Shown here piece by piece: positions 9,189 through 18,738 of a stretch of DNA of 64,000 nucleotides. The notes beneath the pieces were generated by a model. That model searched no databases. It was not told the DNA's origin and worked only from the letters and a program-made list of their open reading frames with translations. The stretch's first letter is position 1. Every line of letters starts with the position of its first letter. The DNA comes from Couchioplanes caeruleus (GTDB taxonomy: Bacteria > Actinomycetota > Actinomycetes > Mycobacteriales > Micromonosporaceae), in NCBI RefSeq assembly GCF_003751945.1, contig NZ_RJKL01000001.1, forward strand, positions 4,402,001 to 4,466,000. The letters are read 5' to 3'. The position numbers were made by a program, and so were the translations under genes.

Positions 9189-9367
9189 TGGCTCTCAACG
9201 TCGATAACGTGGAGACGACCCCGACCGACACGGGCATCCAGCGCCGCGATCGGTCATTTTCGACATCCGTCAGGGCGGCTGCGGGGATGCAGCCCAAAAT
9301 GTCCGCTCGTGGCACTGCCGACGGGAGCCCCTCCAGGGCTCTCCGGGCGCGCCACCGCGACCGGTAG
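9188..9367 (+). CDS. Possible small translationally coupled ORF
   Basis: A 59-codon frame opens with an ATG that overlaps the stop of the DUF5318 gene (TGATG) and ends 10 bp before the PBP gene. The predicted peptide is basic and Ser/Thr-rich with no recognisable domain. The coupling is the only support; it may instead be the untranslated leader of the PBP gene. Confidence 0.2.
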   Translation: MALNVDNVETTPTDTGIQRRDRSFSTSVRAAAGMQPKMSARGTADGSPSRALRARHRDR

Positions 9368-9377
9368 GTGTAACCGA

Positions 9378-12119
9378 ATGAACTCGTACGGCGACTCGCA
9401 GTCTGCACGAGCCCGGGCCAGAGTGCCCGGGCCGTCCGCTGCTTCCACGCCTGACGACGACCCGTCCGGCTACGACGATCGACCCCCGCCCGACGCGTAC
9501 CGTCGCCAGGCAGGAGGACGCGCCGCGGTGAGCGGCGCCGCATCCGTGGGCTCCGCCTCGGTGGGCGGCCGCGCCTCGGTGGGCAGCGGCCGGGCCTCGG
9601 TGGGTGGCCGCGCCTCCGTGGGCGCCGCACCCGTGGGCTCCGCCCGGGTGGGCGCCTCCGCATCCGTCGGTGCGCCGGGCCGGGCCTCCGTCGCCCGGGC
9701 CGCGGTCCGGCCGGTGTCTCCCTCCCCGCTCGGCGCGGGCCCCGACGAGCCGCACGGCCGCCGGGGCGAAGCCCAGAAGATCCTCACCAAGGTCGCCAAG
9801 AAGCGCCGCCGGACGAACATCCTGACCGCCGCGGCGGCCGTGCTGGTCATCCTGCTCGGCGTCGGCGTCGTCGGCGGGACGTGGTTCTTCGACGACGTCG
9901 AGCTGCCGGCCGATCGCCAAGAGGTGCAGAACAACGTCATCCTCTTTGCCAACGGCAAGACGCTGGCGCAGCTCGGCGACCAGAACCGCACGATCGTCCC
10001 GGAAGGGAAGATCAACCCGATCGTCAAGCACGCCGTGGTCGCCGCCGAGGACAAGAACTTCTACCGGCACAACGGCATCGACATGAAGGGCATCGTCCGC
10101 GCCGCCTGGAACAACTTCGTCAGCGACGATCTGCAGGGCGCGTCGACCATCACCCAGCAGTACGCCCGCTATGCCGCGGACCTCAAGGGCATCGACGTCA
10201 ACCGCAAGCTCCGCGAGGCGGTCATCGCCCGCAAGCTCGAGGACAGGTACGAAAAAGAGGACATCCTGGGCAGGTACCTGAACTACATCTACCTCGGTGA
10301 CGGCAGTTACGGCATCGAGGCGGCGGCCCAGAACTACTTCAAAAAGTCCGTGCTGACGGCTCCGGGCAGCAAGAACGCGATCACGCCGTACGAGGCCGCG
10401 GTGCTGGCGTCGATCATCAAGCAGCCGGAGGCAGACCCCAACACGGGTCACAAGGGGTACAACCCGAGAGAGAACTTCCAGGCTGCCAAGGACCGCTGGG
10501 ACTACACGCTGAACAACATGCTCGAGGAGGGGTGGATCACTCCCGAGGTGTCCGCCGCGCGTAAGTACCCGAAGATCCAGCCGTTGAAGGACACCCGGTG
10601 CAAGACCTGCGCCGACGACAAGCCGGTCGGCATGATCATGCGCCACGTCAAGGCCGAGCTGCGGGCGCTGCGCATCTCCGAGACCGAGTTCAAGCGCGGC
10701 GGCTACACGGTCACCACGACGATCGACCCCGAGGTGCAGAAGGCCGCGGAGGAGGCCGGCTCGCACGACAGCGAGTCGTCCCCCATGAACAAGCAGAACA
10801 AGAAGAAGGTCCAGGCCGCGGTCATCGGCATCGACCCGAAGACGGGGCGCGTGCTCGGCTACTACGGCGGCGACAACCCCACCGGCACCGACTACGGCAG
10901 CTACGTGAACGGCGACGGCACCGGCTTCAGCGGTCGCGGGCAGTCGCCCGGCTCGTCGGCGAAGATCTACACCCTCGCCGCCGCCCTCCGGGAGAACATC
11001 TCCTTCAAGACCACCTGGGACGGCACGAAGAAGCGCGCGAACGGGACAGAGATCAGTAATGCCGGCCGAACGCCGGGCGATATCTGCCGCGGAAGAATCG
11101 AGTCCTGCGATCTCGAGACCTCGACCATCAACTCGTACAACTTCCCGTTCTACTGGATCGCGGACGAAATCGGCCGCGACAAGGTGATCGAGGCGGCCCG
11201 GGACGCGGGTCTCGAGCACCTGTGGCCGGACGAAGGCGATCCCGTCGACCTGACCAAGACCGACGCCTCGACCTGGAAGCAGAAGGGCTACTTCGACAAC
11301 GAGGTCGCCTTCGGCCAGTACCACGTCTCACCGCTGGAGCACGCCCAGGGCGTGGCGACGATCGTCAACCAGGGTGTGCGCAACGACGCCCACTTCATCG
11401 AGAAGGTGCAGGCCGTCAGCCAGAAGACGGGGAAGAAGGAGACTGTCTGGCAGGCGAAGGCCAAGCCGAAGAAGGTCTTCGAGCCGGACCACATGTCGAA
11501 CCTCTCGGCGGTCATGGCGAAGATTCCCGGTCAGTCGGGGAACAACCTGGACGGCGGCCGTCAGTCGATGGCCAAGAGTGGCACCTGGGAGTTCGACGGC
11601 GGCAGCGGTGACTGCTGGTACGTCGGCGGCATCCCGCAGCTCGCCGCCACCGTGTGGGTCGGCGGCGCCGGCAACAAGGTGAAGCTCAAAGAGCCCAACG
11701 GCGGCGAGATGTTCGGCTCCGGCACCCCGGCGAAGATCTGGGAGAAGTTCATCAACGCCGTGGCCGAGGCCAAGGACATGGATCAGGAGCGGTTCCCGCC
11801 TCGCGTCGAGACCGGCGACCCGAACCACGAAGCCGCCAACGGCAAGAAGCCGGTGGCGCCGCCGGAGATCAACCTCCCGCCCAACCCGGGCCAGGGCCAG
11901 AACCCGATCTGTACGACCCTGCCCGCGCTGTGCCCGGGCAACGGTGGCCAGAACAACGGCGGTGGCCAGAACGACGGCGACGGCCAGAACGACGGCGACG
12001 GCCAGGACAACGGCGGACCGGGCAACGGTGGAACCATCACCTTCCCCGATGGGGAAGGGAATGACACCGGCACCGGCGGAGGCCAGGTCGACGCGGACCG
12101 GGTGGACGGCGGAGGCTGA
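9378..12119 (+). CDS. ponA: Class A penicillin-binding protein (PonA1-like)
   Basis: A bifunctional peptidoglycan glycosyltransferase and transpeptidase of 913 residues. A cytoplasmic tail of about 145 residues carries imperfect RASVG repeats; one membrane helix follows near 150-175. The GT51 domain has the EDKNFYRHNG catalytic motif and GASTITQQY. The transpeptidase has SSAK for the SxxK nucleophile motif, SYN, and KSGT. The C-terminal 70 residues are a Gly/Asn/Gln tail. The start at 9378 places the tail and membrane helix as in PonA1 (Rv0050); an upstream in-frame ATG at 9309 lacks support. Its place between DUF5318 and a GT87 gene is the conserved actinobacterial arrangement. Confidence 0.95.
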   Translation: MNSYGDSQSARARARVPGPSAASTPDDDPSGYDDRPPPDAYRRQAGGRAAVSGAASVGSASVGGRASVGSGRASVGGRASVGAAPVGSARVGASASVGAPGRASVARAAVRPVSPSPLGAGPDEPHGRRGEAQKILTKVAKKRRRTNILTAAAAVLVILLGVGVVGGTWFFDDVELPADRQEVQNNVILFANGKTLAQLGDQNRTIVPEGKINPIVKHAVVAAEDKNFYRHNGIDMKGIVRAAWNNFVSDDLQGASTITQQYARYAADLKGIDVNRKLREAVIARKLEDRYEKEDILGRYLNYIYLGDGSYGIEAAAQNYFKKSVLTAPGSKNAITPYEAAVLASIIKQPEADPNTGHKGYNPRENFQAAKDRWDYTLNNMLEEGWITPEVSAARKYPKIQPLKDTRCKTCADDKPVGMIMRHVKAELRALRISETEFKRGGYTVTTTIDPEVQKAAEEAGSHDSESSPMNKQNKKKVQAAVIGIDPKTGRVLGYYGGDNPTGTDYGSYVNGDGTGFSGRGQSPGSSAKIYTLAAALRENISFKTTWDGTKKRANGTEISNAGRTPGDICRGRIESCDLETSTINSYNFPFYWIADEIGRDKVIEAARDAGLEHLWPDEGDPVDLTKTDASTWKQKGYFDNEVAFGQYHVSPLEHAQGVATIVNQGVRNDAHFIEKVQAVSQKTGKKETVWQAKAKPKKVFEPDHMSNLSAVMAKIPGQSGNNLDGGRQSMAKSGTWEFDGGSGDCWYVGGIPQLAATVWVGGAGNKVKLKEPNGGEMFGSGTPAKIWEKFINAVAEAKDMDQERFPPRVETGDPNHEAANGKKPVAPPEINLPPNPGQGQNPICTTLPALCPGNGGQNNGGGQNDGDGQNDGDGQDNGGPGNGGTITFPDGEGNDTGTGGGQVDADRVDGGG

Positions 12120-12139
12120 TCCGTCGCCCGAGACATGGT

Positions 12140-12173
12140 GGGAAAGCCCGTCGCCCGGCGACGGGCCTTTCCC
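12140..12173 (+). terminator. Terminator after the PBP gene
   Basis: GGGAAAGCCCGTCG (12140-12153) pairs with the matching arm ending at 12173, with one bulged C. It lies 20 bp past the PBP stop. Confidence 0.65.
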
Positions 12174-12190
12174 GTTGGATCTCGTTGCGC

Positions 12191-12254
12191 CGAAAAGTCC
12201 ACGTGCGTCGCTGTGCGGAAAGACCACGTGTGTCGCTGTGCTGAAAGACCACGG
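12191..12254. repeat. 25-bp tandem direct repeat upstream of the GT87 gene
   Basis: Two full copies and one partial copy of a unit of the type GAAAGACCACGTGTGTCGCTGTG occur with a 25-bp period. The first two contain CACGTG. They lie 30-90 bp upstream of the GT87 start, where a regulator could bind, but a decayed duplication is equally possible. Confidence 0.6.
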
Positions 12255-12283
12255 AACGGGTGGATGCGGCATGATGCGGAGTC

Positions 12284-13796
12284 ATGAGCGCGCCAACGCC
12301 TGCGACCGACCGGACTGATCTACCCGCCGCTTCCGACGGGTTCATCCGCGGCCTCTCCCAGGCGATCGGCGGGCCGGTCGGCGAGCACGCCGTCCCGCCG
12401 CTGTCCCGCCGCGGCCGCTTCTGGACGGCGCAGCGCATCATCCTCGCGCTGGTCTGCCTGACCCTGGCCGCAAGTTGGGTGCAGAAGTCGCCCTGCCAGG
12501 ACGGTGACTGGCAGAAGAACGTCCAGTACACGCGCTTCTGCTACACCGATGTGCTGGCGCTCTACTACGCGGAAGGGCTGAACGAGGGCAAGGTCCCCTA
12601 CCGCGACCACCCGGTCGAGTATCCGGTCGTCACCGGCTACTTCATGGGCGCGCTCGGCCTGCCGGTGCACGCGCTGGGCGACCGGTTCCCGGAGATCAAC
12701 CAGGGCCGGTGGTTCTACAACGCCAACGCGCTGGTCCTCTCTATCCTCGCCGTGGCGTCCGCCGCGGTGCTGCTCGCGCTGCGCCGCCGCCGGCCGTGGG
12801 ACGCCGCGATCTTCGCCCTCTCCCCCATCCTGCTGGTCACCGCGACGGTCAACTGGGACCTGCTCGCCATCGCGCTGGCCATGTTCGGCCTCTACGCCTG
12901 GGCCCGGCGGCAGCCGCTGATCGCCGGACTCCTGCTCGGCCTCGGCGGCGCCGCCAAACTCTGGCCCCTGTTCATCCTCGGGCCGCTGTTCGTCCTGGCC
13001 CTGCGCTCGCAGCGGATGCGAGCCTTCCTGTACGCCACCGGCACGGCGGTGCTGGCCTGGCTGGCCACCAACCTGCCCGTCGCCGTCCTCTACCCGACGA
13101 GCTGGAGCCGCTTCTTCGAGCTCAACGACACCCGGCCGATCGACTGGGGCACGCTCTGGTACATCGGCCGCTACCTCGACGGCAAATGGAACACCGGCGC
13201 GGGCGACAAGGGCCCGTTCCAGTGGCTCAGCGACAACATCCCAGCCCTCAACAACCTGTCGTACGCCCTGACGATCCTCGCGTGCGCCGGCATCGGAATC
13301 CTCTGCCTGCTCGCCCCCCCGCCGCCCCCGCCTGGCCCAGCTCGTCTTCCTCGTGGTCGCCGCCTTCCTCATCTTCAGCAAGGTGTGGTCGCAGCAGTAC
13401 GTCCTCTGGCTCCTGCCGCTGGTCGTGCTGGCCCGCCCGCGCTGGGGCGCGATCATTCCCTGGACGGTCGCGGAGATCGGCTACTTCGCCGCCTTCTACG
13501 CCGAACTGCTCGGCGCGGGCGGCAAGCCGGTGATCCCCGAGGGCACGTTCGTGCTGGCCTCGAGCCTGCGGCTGATCACACTCGTGGTCCTGTGCACGCT
13601 GGTGATCCGCGAGATCTGGCGGCCCGAACTCGACGTGGTCCGCCACACCTACCCGGACGACCCGGACGGCGGCGTCTTCGCCGGTGCGCCCGACGCTTGG
13701 TGGATCACCACTCTGCGCAAGACCTTCATCGCGGATCCCCGCGAGCCGTCTCCATCGGAGAACCGGCCGCCCGCAGCACCGACGCCGGTGGGATGA
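12284..13796 (+). CDS. GT87-type membrane glycosyltransferase, interrupted by a 1-nt frameshift
   Basis: The homologue of Rv0051, a polytopic GT-C fold protein of the DUF2029/GT87 group that uses polyprenyl-phosphate sugars. The frame from 12284 gives about ten membrane helices and conserved loops (DHPVEYPVVTGYF; WNTGAGDKGPFQW) until a C7 run at 13314-13320. There it turns into Pro/Arg-rich nonsense, while the expected C-terminal helices and tail continue in the +1 frame to 13796. Removing one C joins both parts into a 503-residue protein. Either this is a sequencing error in the homopolymer, or the gene is a recent pseudogene, or it slips. The position after the PBP gene supports a role in cell-envelope glycan synthesis. 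Confidence 0.85.
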
Positions 13797-13860
13797 CGTT
13801 CGCCCGTTCCTTGGGCCGCCCTCCGTGGAGGTGCCATTCGGCTGTCTCTGGCGTTTGCCC

Positions 13861-13976
13861 GTTTCAGGGGTGGCTTCGCTTGGGGCGTTGATGCGTGTGG
13901 GGGTGACGGTCGCCTGTTTCAGGGGTGGCTTCGCTTCGGGCGTTGATGCCTGTGGGGTGGCGCTTGCCCGCTTCAG
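13861..13976. repeat. 55-bp direct repeat at the convergent gene end
   Basis: Two near-identical copies begin with GTTTCAGGGGTGGCTTCGCT at 13861 and at 13916, and a third truncated copy reaches the 3' end of the next gene. No reading frame or hairpin is obvious in them. They fill the gap between two convergent membrane-protein genes. Confidence 0.75.
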
Positions 13977-16648
13977 TTCAGGCGGAACAGGACCGAGTTG
14001 TCGTCGAGGTCCTCGCGGGTGATGCCGAGTGCGTCCACCGTCCGGTCGCCCGCGCGATCCCACGGTGTGCCGGAGGCCTGGGTCCGGAGCAGAAGCACCG
14101 TTCCGATGCCCAGCGAGCGGAGATATTGCACGCTGGTCGCATCCGGGAAGCTCGCCACCGAACGGCGCAGCTCCGCCTGGCGCCCCGGCGCGAAACCGCC
14201 GCCACCGTTGGCGATCGCCTGGAAGCGGCTGGTCGACCACAGCATGACGGTGTGGTCGGTCAACGCGGCGGTAGGCAGGACAAGCATCGGGCCGGTCACC
14301 GTACGCATCGCCGCGGGCTGGGCCGGAACCACCGGATGGGCGGTCGCATTCCATCCCTCGACCAGCACCAGCAGCAACGGTACGAGCGTCGCCAGCCGAA
14401 GCCACGGGCCCGGCCGAGGCGGCACCCGGGAAGCCGCCAGGTTCTCGGCACGGCGGACGAACTCGGCCACCGCCCCCGCGGCCAGGATCGCCAGGAACAG
14501 CGTGACCCAGAGCATGAGCCGACCGGGGATGCGAACGCCGAAGGACGCCGGAAGCTGCCCGAAGAGCGGCAGATAGCTCCAGCGCCCGTCGAAGAATGTC
14601 GTGCCGAGAGTGAGGGCGGCGCTGACCAGCACGGCGGCGAGCAGGACCAGCCGTTGCCACACGCGCCAGACCGAGAAGACCAGCCCCACCAGGGCGAGGG
14701 CATACAGCACGAAGCCCGGCAGCAGGGTCATCTCGGCGGGCCACACCAGGGCCTCCCGGGCGACGGCGTGCGGCGCACCCCAGATCCGCGACTCCGCCGG
14801 TCCGATGAGCAGGCTGTGGATCGGCGGCGAGAAGAACGCGATCTCTCTGCCCGCCGGCGCGGTGTCCGCCACCCGGAGGTAGGGAATCGCGATGAGCGCC
14901 CCGACGCCCGCGAGGATCAGAACCCCGAGCAGGTCGGTGACCAGCAACCGCCACCCGAACCCGCGCACGGCCGCCGGCTCCGGCACCGATCCCGAGGTCG
15001 CCACCGATCCCGAGATCGGAGCCGACGCCGGCTCCGGCTGTGGCGCTGATGCGGCGACCGGCGTCGGTGTTGACGTTGATCCTGGTTGTGGCGCTGGCGC
15101 TGGCGCTGGCGCTGGCGCTGGCGCTGGCGCTGGCGCTGGTGCTGGTGCTGGTCCCGGTTCTGGGGCTGGTGCAGCTTCTGGCTTCGGCGATCGGCGGAGT
15201 CGTAGTCGGCGTAGTAGTCGTCCGAGCTGACGCAGGAGCACGCTGCACGCGACGATCACGATGAGGCAGCCGAGCACGTAGGCGAACGGCAGTCCGAGCG
15301 AGAACCCGAGGCTGATCTGCCACGTAGCGACGATCCATCCGGCCGCCGCCCATCCGGCGTGCCGCCGAGCGGGGCGGAAGCCGTACCGCAGGGACCAGCC
15401 GTGTCCCCGCGCCAGCATCGCCAGGGCCAGCGGGATTCCACCGGCGGACACGATGTCGAGGTGCCCCTCCTGGGCGAGTCGCCACGGTGCGTAGGCGAAG
15501 GCGACCGCCCCGACCACCGCGCCCGTCCGCCCGGCGCCGAGCTGCCGGACCAGCGCATACCCGCCGATCGCGAGCAGCGCGTGGGCGAGCACGAACAGGA
15601 TGTTGTACCTCAGTACGGCGGCGAGCGGGCCGCTGCCGAGCATGCCGGCGGGCGCATAGCCCAGCAGGCTGTCGCCGAACGCGAAACTGTAGCGCTCCGG
15701 GAAGAACGCGTTGGCCTGCCACAAGCGCGCGGGCTCGTTGAGGAGCACATGCCCTGCCCAGGACACTTGCCACGCCTGCCGCGACGGATCCCAGACGTCC
15801 TGCGGGACGGTGTACATCGGATAGCGCAGTGTCGGCCAGGTCAGCACCACGGCCAGCACCAGCCCACCGTAGATGACCAGGGCGTACTCGTGGATGAGCG
15901 CGCGTCCGACGGCGCGGAGGGCGCCACGGATGCGGCCCGGCCGGCGGTCGGGGGTCTGAGCGAAGGCGGTCCAAGGATCCGGCGGTGCACCGGGAGGACG
16001 AGCCGTCGGCAGCGCACCCTTCCGGCGCCCGAAGCGCCCGCCCGGCGCGACGGACCCGCCCCGCGCCGAATCACCGAGCGTGGCCGGCTCGGCCAGTGCG
16101 ACCGAGCCACCGGATGCGGGCGAATCTGCGAGCGTGGTCGAGCCGGCGGGCAGGGCTGAGTCAACGGGTGCGGTGCCGTCGGCGGTGGCGGTGGCGTTGG
16201 CAGCCGCCGACTTGTCGACGGTCTCGCCGTCAGAGATGGTCACGTGCCCGTCGGCGGTGGTCGCCTGACCAGCGGTGCCGGAGGAATGAGGTGGCACGGC
16301 GGGCCGGAGGCCTCGTCCCATCTCCACCGGGTTGATCGCCCTCCCGCTGCGGCCGCGACGCAACCCGGCCCACCGCCGGAGCCTGGGCCGATCCGCCATC
16401 CGCTCCTCGACCCCGGCGACTCCAGCCTCCGCCTCGCCGGTCCCGGCCTCCGCCTCGCCGGTCCCGGTTCCACGCCTTCCTCCGCCGGCCACCGCTCCAC
16501 TTGCCCCAGTCCCGGCCGGGTTCCCAGTTCCGCCTGCGGGGGCGCTGTCGGGGGCGGCTGGCTTCTCGATGTCGGGTGTGGTGGGTTCGCCGTCCCTGGG
16601 AGATGTTGCTTTCCCAGGGGCTTCGACCCGCGACCGCTCGGTCGTCAT
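13973..16648 (-). CDS. Large GT-C-like integral membrane protein with disordered insertions
   Basis: An 891-residue protein. The first 240 residues are disordered and rich in Ala, Gly, Ser and Thr. Membrane helices then begin around residue 260. The first luminal loop contains DVWDPSRQAWQ, and the arrangement of long extracytoplasmic loops and helices resembles GT-C glycosyltransferases of the YfhO or GT39/83 type, but I see no diagnostic catalytic motif. A (Pro-Ala)n linker near residues 500-520 splits the membrane domain. The last 150 residues form an extracytoplasmic domain. Function is unknown; lipid-linked sugar transfer to cell-envelope polymers is an inference. Its 3' end runs into a 55-bp repeat shared with the convergent GT87 gene. 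Confidence 0.8.
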   Translation of the reverse strand: MTTERSRVEAPGKATSPRDGEPTTPDIEKPAAPDSAPAGGTGNPAGTGASGAVAGGGRRGTGTGEAEAGTGEAEAGVAGVEERMADRPRLRRWAGLRRGRSGRAINPVEMGRGLRPAVPPHSSGTAGQATTADGHVTISDGETVDKSAAANATATADGTAPVDSALPAGSTTLADSPASGGSVALAEPATLGDSARGGSVAPGGRFGRRKGALPTARPPGAPPDPWTAFAQTPDRRPGRIRGALRAVGRALIHEYALVIYGGLVLAVVLTWPTLRYPMYTVPQDVWDPSRQAWQVSWAGHVLLNEPARLWQANAFFPERYSFAFGDSLLGYAPAGMLGSGPLAAVLRYNILFVLAHALLAIGGYALVRQLGAGRTGAVVGAVAFAYAPWRLAQEGHLDIVSAGGIPLALAMLARGHGWSLRYGFRPARRHAGWAAAGWIVATWQISLGFSLGLPFAYVLGCLIVIVACSVLLRQLGRLLRRLRLRRSPKPEAAPAPEPGPAPAPAPAPAPAPAPAPAPAPQPGSTSTPTPVAASAPQPEPASAPISGSVATSGSVPEPAAVRGFGWRLLVTDLLGVLILAGVGALIAIPYLRVADTAPAGREIAFFSPPIHSLLIGPAESRIWGAPHAVAREALVWPAEMTLLPGFVLYALALVGLVFSVWRVWQRLVLLAAVLVSAALTLGTTFFDGRWSYLPLFGQLPASFGVRIPGRLMLWVTLFLAILAAGAVAEFVRRAENLAASRVPPRPGPWLRLATLVPLLLVLVEGWNATAHPVVPAQPAAMRTVTGPMLVLPTAALTDHTVMLWSTSRFQAIANGGGGFAPGRQAELRRSVASFPDATSVQYLRSLGIGTVLLLRTQASGTPWDRAGDRTVDALGITREDLDDNSVLFRLN
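15091..15150. repeat. Hexanucleotide repeat encoding a Pro-Ala linker
   Basis: Eight tandem GCGCTG units followed by two GTGCTG units lie inside the membrane-protein gene; on the minus strand they encode alternating Pro and Ala. The six-base unit keeps the frame, so copy-number change would alter only linker length. Confidence 0.9.
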
Positions 16649-16669
16649 CCCGCTCCCTCGTGCCGCTGG

Positions 16670-17446
16670 TTAGCTGCCTGCCCGTTCCCGCAACAGAGCG
16701 ATGTCCGCGGACTGGCCCTCGACCCCTCCGGGGGTCTCGACGATTGCCGGGGCGCCCGCCGCCCGGATCGCCGCTACGACCAGCTCTGGGTCGATCTTGC
16801 CATTTCCGAGGTTGTCGTGGCGGTCCCGTCCCGAGTCGAAAGCGTCCTTGGAATCGTTGGCGTGGATCAGGTCGATGCGGCCGGTGATGGACTTGACCCT
16901 GTCCACGATGTCCAGCAGCTCCTCGCCGCCGGCGTGGGCGTGGCAGGTGTCCAGGCAGAATCCCGCGCCGAACTCGCCGACCGCGTCCCAGAGGCGGGCG
17001 AGGTTGTCGAAGCGGCGGGCCATCGCGTTGTCCCCACCGGCGGTGTTCTCGATCAGGACCGGGAGGGGTAGGCCGCCTTCCTTCTCCGCGTACGCAAAGG
17101 TTTTGCGCCAATTGTCGAAACCGACGGCCAGGTCGTCGCCGGCGTTGACGTGACCACCATGGACGATCAGCGCGCGGGCACCGATCTCGGCGGCCGCGCG
17201 GGCGTGCGTGAGCAGCAGCTTCCGGCTCGGGATGCGGATGCGGTTGTTCAGCGTCGCCACGTTGATCACGTAGGGCGCGTGGACGTAGATGTCCACGTCG
17301 GACGCCTTGAGCGCCTCGGTGTCGGCGCGGGCTGCCGGGGCCTTCCAACCCTGCGGGTCGGCCAGGAAGAACTGGACGGCCTCGGCGCCGCGGGCGGCGG
17401 CTGCGGCGAGGGGGTCGGTGGGGTCGACATGGGCTCCGATGCGCAT
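16670..17446 (-). CDS. nfo: Endonuclease IV (AP endonuclease)
   Basis: This 258-residue TIM-barrel protein belongs to the xylose-isomerase-like AP endonuclease 2 family. It cleaves DNA at abasic sites using a tri-zinc centre. The metal ligands are visible: the His in VHAPYV (near 56), the His of IVHGGH (near 96), the Glu of ENTAGG, the Asp and His of LDTCHAH, the His-Ala-Asn-Asp loop and a final Glu in IVETPG. It lies immediately downstream of the large membrane protein start and is divergent from the secreted-protein gene. Confidence 0.92.
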   Translation of the reverse strand: MRIGAHVDPTDPLAAAAARGAEAVQFFLADPQGWKAPAARADTEALKASDVDIYVHAPYVINVATLNNRIRIPSRKLLLTHARAAAEIGARALIVHGGHVNAGDDLAVGFDNWRKTFAYAEKEGGLPLPVLIENTAGGDNAMARRFDNLARLWDAVGEFGAGFCLDTCHAHAGGEELLDIVDRVKSITGRIDLIHANDSKDAFDSGRDRHDNLGNGKIDPELVVAAIRAAGAPAIVETPGGVEGQSADIALLRERAGS

Positions 17447-17573
17447 GGAAACGAGCCTACGACGCGGGTATGACGCTCACCCATTGTCGCGGAGCGGCCA
17501 CCGAGTGCGTCACCGCGCCGAACAAGGCGTCGTTATTCGAGGGTATTGCACCCGAAAGCTTGAGGATGGTGGC

Positions 17574-18545
17574 ATGTCGCGGCAAGTCCGACACCGGGTG
17601 ACAGCGAGCGTGTTAGGCGGGTTCCTGCTGGGCGCGGCGATCGTCACGACGGGTACGGCGAACGCCGAGCAGGCGGGCGAGACCGGCCGGCAGGTCGTCT
17701 TCGAGGGCGGTGGGGTGCTGGGTCTGTCCTGCAAGTCCACGCCGTCGGTGGGTTCGATGACCGTGCCGGCGGAGAGCACCGTACGGATGGTCAACCGCAC
17801 CGGTCACGGCGCCAACCTGCTACTCAACGGCGCAAAACAGGGATCCATCCCGGACGAGGGCTCCACCGAGGTGGTGTTCCGGCGCGGGACGACGGCGGTG
17901 ATGCTCGACCCGAGCTGTGCGATCACCGACCAGGCAACACCCGTGCTGGTCACGGCCACGCCGTCCACCTCCCCGGCGACGCCCGACCCGATTCCGTCGC
18001 CTTCGGACGGGGCCACCGGCGGCAGCACCGCGGCGCCGTCCGGGCCGGGCTCGGCGCCCACCTCCGGCGGCGGGCAGTCGCAACCGGGCGGCGGCTTCCC
18101 CGCCACGGAGCACCCGGCGGCGCCCGGCGCGGCCGGCCCGGTCGTCCTGCGGCCCGACGCGCGTCCGGCGGCGGCTACCGGTCCTGCCGGCTTCCAGGCC
18201 GGATCGATGCCCCTGGGCGGTCACGCGGCGCGGACAAAGATCACCACCATGCAGGACACGGCGGGAGGCGCCGCGCCCGGAATGCCGCCGGGTGGGGACA
18301 AGACGCTGCTTCCCGGCGTACCGTCGGCGGATCTGGGGGCGACGACCGAGGCCGTGCCTGCCCACGTGGCCGGGCCGGCGACGGAGATCGCCGCGGCGGA
18401 GCCGGTGGCGGCGATGCGACCCATGTCCGATTCGCGGCCGATCGGGCTGCTCGCGCTGGTCGCGGCGATCGCAGTGCTCGGCGTCACAGTAGGGGCAATT
18501 CGGGCAATCGTGTCGCAACGTGCATCTCGGGCAACTGTCGCGTAG
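17574..18545 (+). CDS. Secreted, membrane-anchored protein with a possible cupredoxin-like domain
   Basis: The 323-residue protein has an N-terminal signal peptide (cleavage expected after GTANA near residue 30). A beta-rich domain of about 90 residues follows, with two cysteines 55-60 residues apart. After it comes a long Pro/Gly/Ser/Thr-rich stalk, then one C-terminal membrane helix near 290-312 and a short basic tail. This is the plan of a surface-exposed anchored protein. The size and strand pattern of the folded part suggest a cupredoxin-like sandwich, but copper ligands are not evident. I know no characterised homologue. The start at 17574 is preceded by GAGGATGG. Confidence 0.75.
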   Translation: MSRQVRHRVTASVLGGFLLGAAIVTTGTANAEQAGETGRQVVFEGGGVLGLSCKSTPSVGSMTVPAESTVRMVNRTGHGANLLLNGAKQGSIPDEGSTEVVFRRGTTAVMLDPSCAITDQATPVLVTATPSTSPATPDPIPSPSDGATGGSTAAPSGPGSAPTSGGGQSQPGGGFPATEHPAAPGAAGPVVLRPDARPAAATGPAGFQAGSMPLGGHAARTKITTMQDTAGGAAPGMPPGGDKTLLPGVPSADLGATTEAVPAHVAGPATEIAAAEPVAAMRPMSDSRPIGLLALVAAIAVLGVTVGAIRAIVSQRASRATVA

Positions 18546-18562
18546 ACTCATCGGCACAAGCT

Positions 18563-18690
18563 CCGCGGGGCGGCCGTTCCAACCTCATCGGTGTGGTCGT
18601 TCCTCCCCAGGTCCCACCCAGCGAATGCGGACCGGACGCCCCGCGGCTTTCGGTGAAGAGAGCCCCGTCCACGGACGGGGCTCTCTTTTT
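18563..18690 (+). ncRNA. Candidate structured RNA or 3' UTR ending in a terminator
   Basis: CCGCGGGGCG (18563-18572) pairs perfectly with CGCCCCGCGG (18637-18646), closing a 64-nt loop. A strong terminator (18656-18690) follows 10 nt later. A TAGACT hexamer at 18543-18548 could be a promoter -10. It may be a small RNA or only the 3' end of the upstream mRNA; it matches no RNA family I recognise. Confidence 0.3.
18656..18690 (+). terminator. Strong intrinsic terminator upstream of the rpsF operon
   Basis: A 15-bp inverted repeat (18656-18670 and 18673-18687) is followed by a T run. It separates the secreted-protein transcript from the ribosomal-protein operon. Confidence 0.85.
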
Positions 18691-18717
18691 GGTTGCCCAG
18701 CTCGGCGCGGGTATGCT
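18689..18717 (+). promoter_or_regulatory. Promoter of the rpsF-ssb-rpsR-rplI operon
   Basis: TATGCT (18712-18717) is a good -10 hexamer with a TTGGTT -35-like element 17 nt upstream. It lies just after a terminator and about 118 bp before the rpsF start codon, so the operon should carry a leader of roughly 110 nt. Confidence 0.55.
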
Positions 18718-18738
18718 GGCTCGGTTCGCAGTAGCCCG

